64,000 nt of DNA, taken from positions 4,588,001-4,652,000 of the forward strand of contig NZ_AP019777.1 of assembly GCF_019669905.1 (NCBI RefSeq). Reading direction: 5' to 3'. A model generated the notes under the pieces. That model ran no database searches. It was not told the origin of the DNA and saw only the letters and a program-made list of their open reading frames with translations. This document shows, piece after piece, positions 63,901 through 64,000 of the stretch. Source of the stretch: Methylomonas koyamae. Lineage in GTDB: Bacteria; Pseudomonadota; Gammaproteobacteria; Methylococcales; Methylomonadaceae. The position numbers and the translations under genes were made by a program. Position 1 is the stretch's first letter, and every line of letters begins with the position of its first letter.

Positions 63901-64000
63901 TGGCGCTACGCTCAGCTTAGTTTAGGACGCAGAACGGACTCACTTTCAGTGAAACAACTTTCTGTGCTGCTGAATCTGCTGAAGTCAAAGCCGGACAATG
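60973..64000 (+). CDS. Avs-like nuclease-STAND NTPase (3' end beyond window)
   Basis: The frame is open from the ATG at 60973 to the window edge, 1009 residues so far. The N-terminal domain looks like an Mrr/Cap4-type PD-(D/E)xK nuclease: GGDQRAKDGGVDVRV with D56, then a Q-x-K strand at 79-81 (AYQVKAEK). A STAND NTPase follows with Walker A GLSGVGKT (241-248) and Walker B CVVIIDNC (D302). After a winged-helix-like section (about 450-490) a long helical repeat region begins, likely the sensor. This layout matches antiviral STAND (Avs) proteins, which recognise phage proteins and then cut DNA. The DNA is lower in GC than neighbouring genes, which suggests transfer. Which Avs class it belongs to cannot be settled without a search. 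Confidence 0.85.
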   Translation, partial: MHPFFEVTVSDVQKLNDEQARELIARLCKAELQSLGIGTAPVTWGGDQRAKDGGVDVRVDIPPPSLVSGYIPQGVTAYQVKAEKFEPSKIPGEMAPKGKLRPAIVELSKNSGAYIIVSTVDNCSDSFLISRKQAMSKCLEEHGLTEHLELDFYDSRRIADWAGNHPGVLVWLRDVLRRPIQGWKPYGPWAYQEISIDDEYLLDDKIKVFVPNTDEAISVIDALKRLREELSTPRTSARIVGLSGVGKTRLVQALFDIRIEASSALDRENVLYTDLSDDPSPQPTAMLEALIQDESSCVVIIDNCGQNVHAKLTEIVQRPESKIRLVTVEYDIKDDLPTGTACYRLEGSSDEVIAKLLKRHYQMLSDLDVHKIVEFSAGNARVAFALASTSSTKGQLAQLRDEDLFRRLFIQKQSESDELLRCAKAASLVYSFDAEDDSETSELAILAAVGDVSISAFLRNVAELKRRGLIQARGKWRAVLPHAIANRLAMRCLEDFSPQFLIKKFVSEASARVARSFSRRLGYLHESEVAAAIVSEWLKPGGLLGDTTRFNELEWQMLENIAPVNESAALDTLLRATDNEELISHSNEKRAEFTLLLRSLAYEADLFEKAASTLLKFALAEPEEGSSNSGRKILKSLFYSHFSGTLASPKQRTEFVNALVLSNDDAKLKLAISLLEAGLEACHFSSSFGFDFGARKRSYGWYPRTLDNFRNWYGAFVQLAAQVGKSDTPLGLNARGILGRAIRGLWGDEWLNETLIEVAQELAAVDGWPDGWIGIRNALRWKKEAINGESLEQLKMLEKQLAPCDLWGKIQAKILRRGDYSVELDGEYEDEPDHNSGLGWYERILEEAEVLGKAAATDETMLSDLRPFLSHSGHTNKPYCFGIGVGKEHSAVSALINQIHAIIDSNPNRAFDLQFVHGLLVGWHSVKPQEVGIFMDSAIGDPVWAAYFPMLQLSVQVDDVAYDRLIKSLEIGLAPSWRYAQLSLGRRTDSLSVKQLSVLLNLLKSKPDN

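Noticed and set aside
1..64000. tRNA, rRNA and phage integrase genes
   Set aside because: I found no recognisable tRNA, rRNA, integrase or attachment-site sequence, so no genomic-island boundaries are proposed.

Overview
The window looks like a chromosomal segment of a GC-rich gammaproteobacterium, most plausibly a methanotroph or methylotroph of the Methylomonas type. This taxon call is an inference from gene content (HvfA/HvfB/HvfC-type metal-peptide genes, SmbP, a HoxX protein, a very dense set of FecI/FecR/TonB-receptor loci and PepSY proteins). No rRNA, tRNA or marker gene here fixes it.

Layout. (1) 1-11746, minus strand: one chemotaxis operon running GTG-start MCP, CheY, STAS, CheA, PAS-MCP-CZB, second MCP, CheW (cut by the window edge). 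The two large MCP genes share about 1.47 kb of near-identical DNA. (2) 11982-19594: an ASCH protein, then a four-gene unit hvfA-dedA-hvfB-hvfC that should make a cysteine-modified, metal-binding secreted peptide, then nth, smbP, thyA, an acyltransferase-like membrane protein and a pair of His-rich secreted/lipoprotein genes. Three separate metal-ligand-rich secreted products lie within about 5 kb. (3) 19834-21629: an ATPase plus DUF4276 (Toprim-like) pair, a possible defence module. (4) 22003-34795: two TonB-dependent receptors, one with a CxCC BNR-repeat protein, a GFA protein with a Gfo/Idh/MocA oxidoreductase, a HoxX protein fused to a hemerythrin domain, and a GlxA-type regulator. (5) 33821-60553: an iron-uptake signalling archipelago with six FecI-type sigma factors, five FecR-type regulators, four TonB receptors in this stretch (one disrupted by two insertion sequences) and two PepSY membrane proteins plus the remnant of a third. 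(6) 60973-64000: the first 1009 residues of a nuclease-STAND NTPase resembling Avs antiviral proteins, in lower-GC DNA.

How the parts fit. The FecI/FecR/receptor sets are surface-signalling circuits: a loaded outer-membrane receptor with an N-terminal STN domain signals through FecR to release its sigma factor. PepSY proteins probably act on the imported iron chelate at the inner membrane. The Hvf unit, SmbP and His-rich proteins would buffer copper or another thiophilic metal in the periplasm, which suits an organism that may depend on copper methane monooxygenase. The locus at 38284-45560 was a complete sigma/anti-sigma/receptor/PepSY set that has been broken recently: removing the two IS elements and one copy of each target duplication restores an 820-codon receptor frame exactly.
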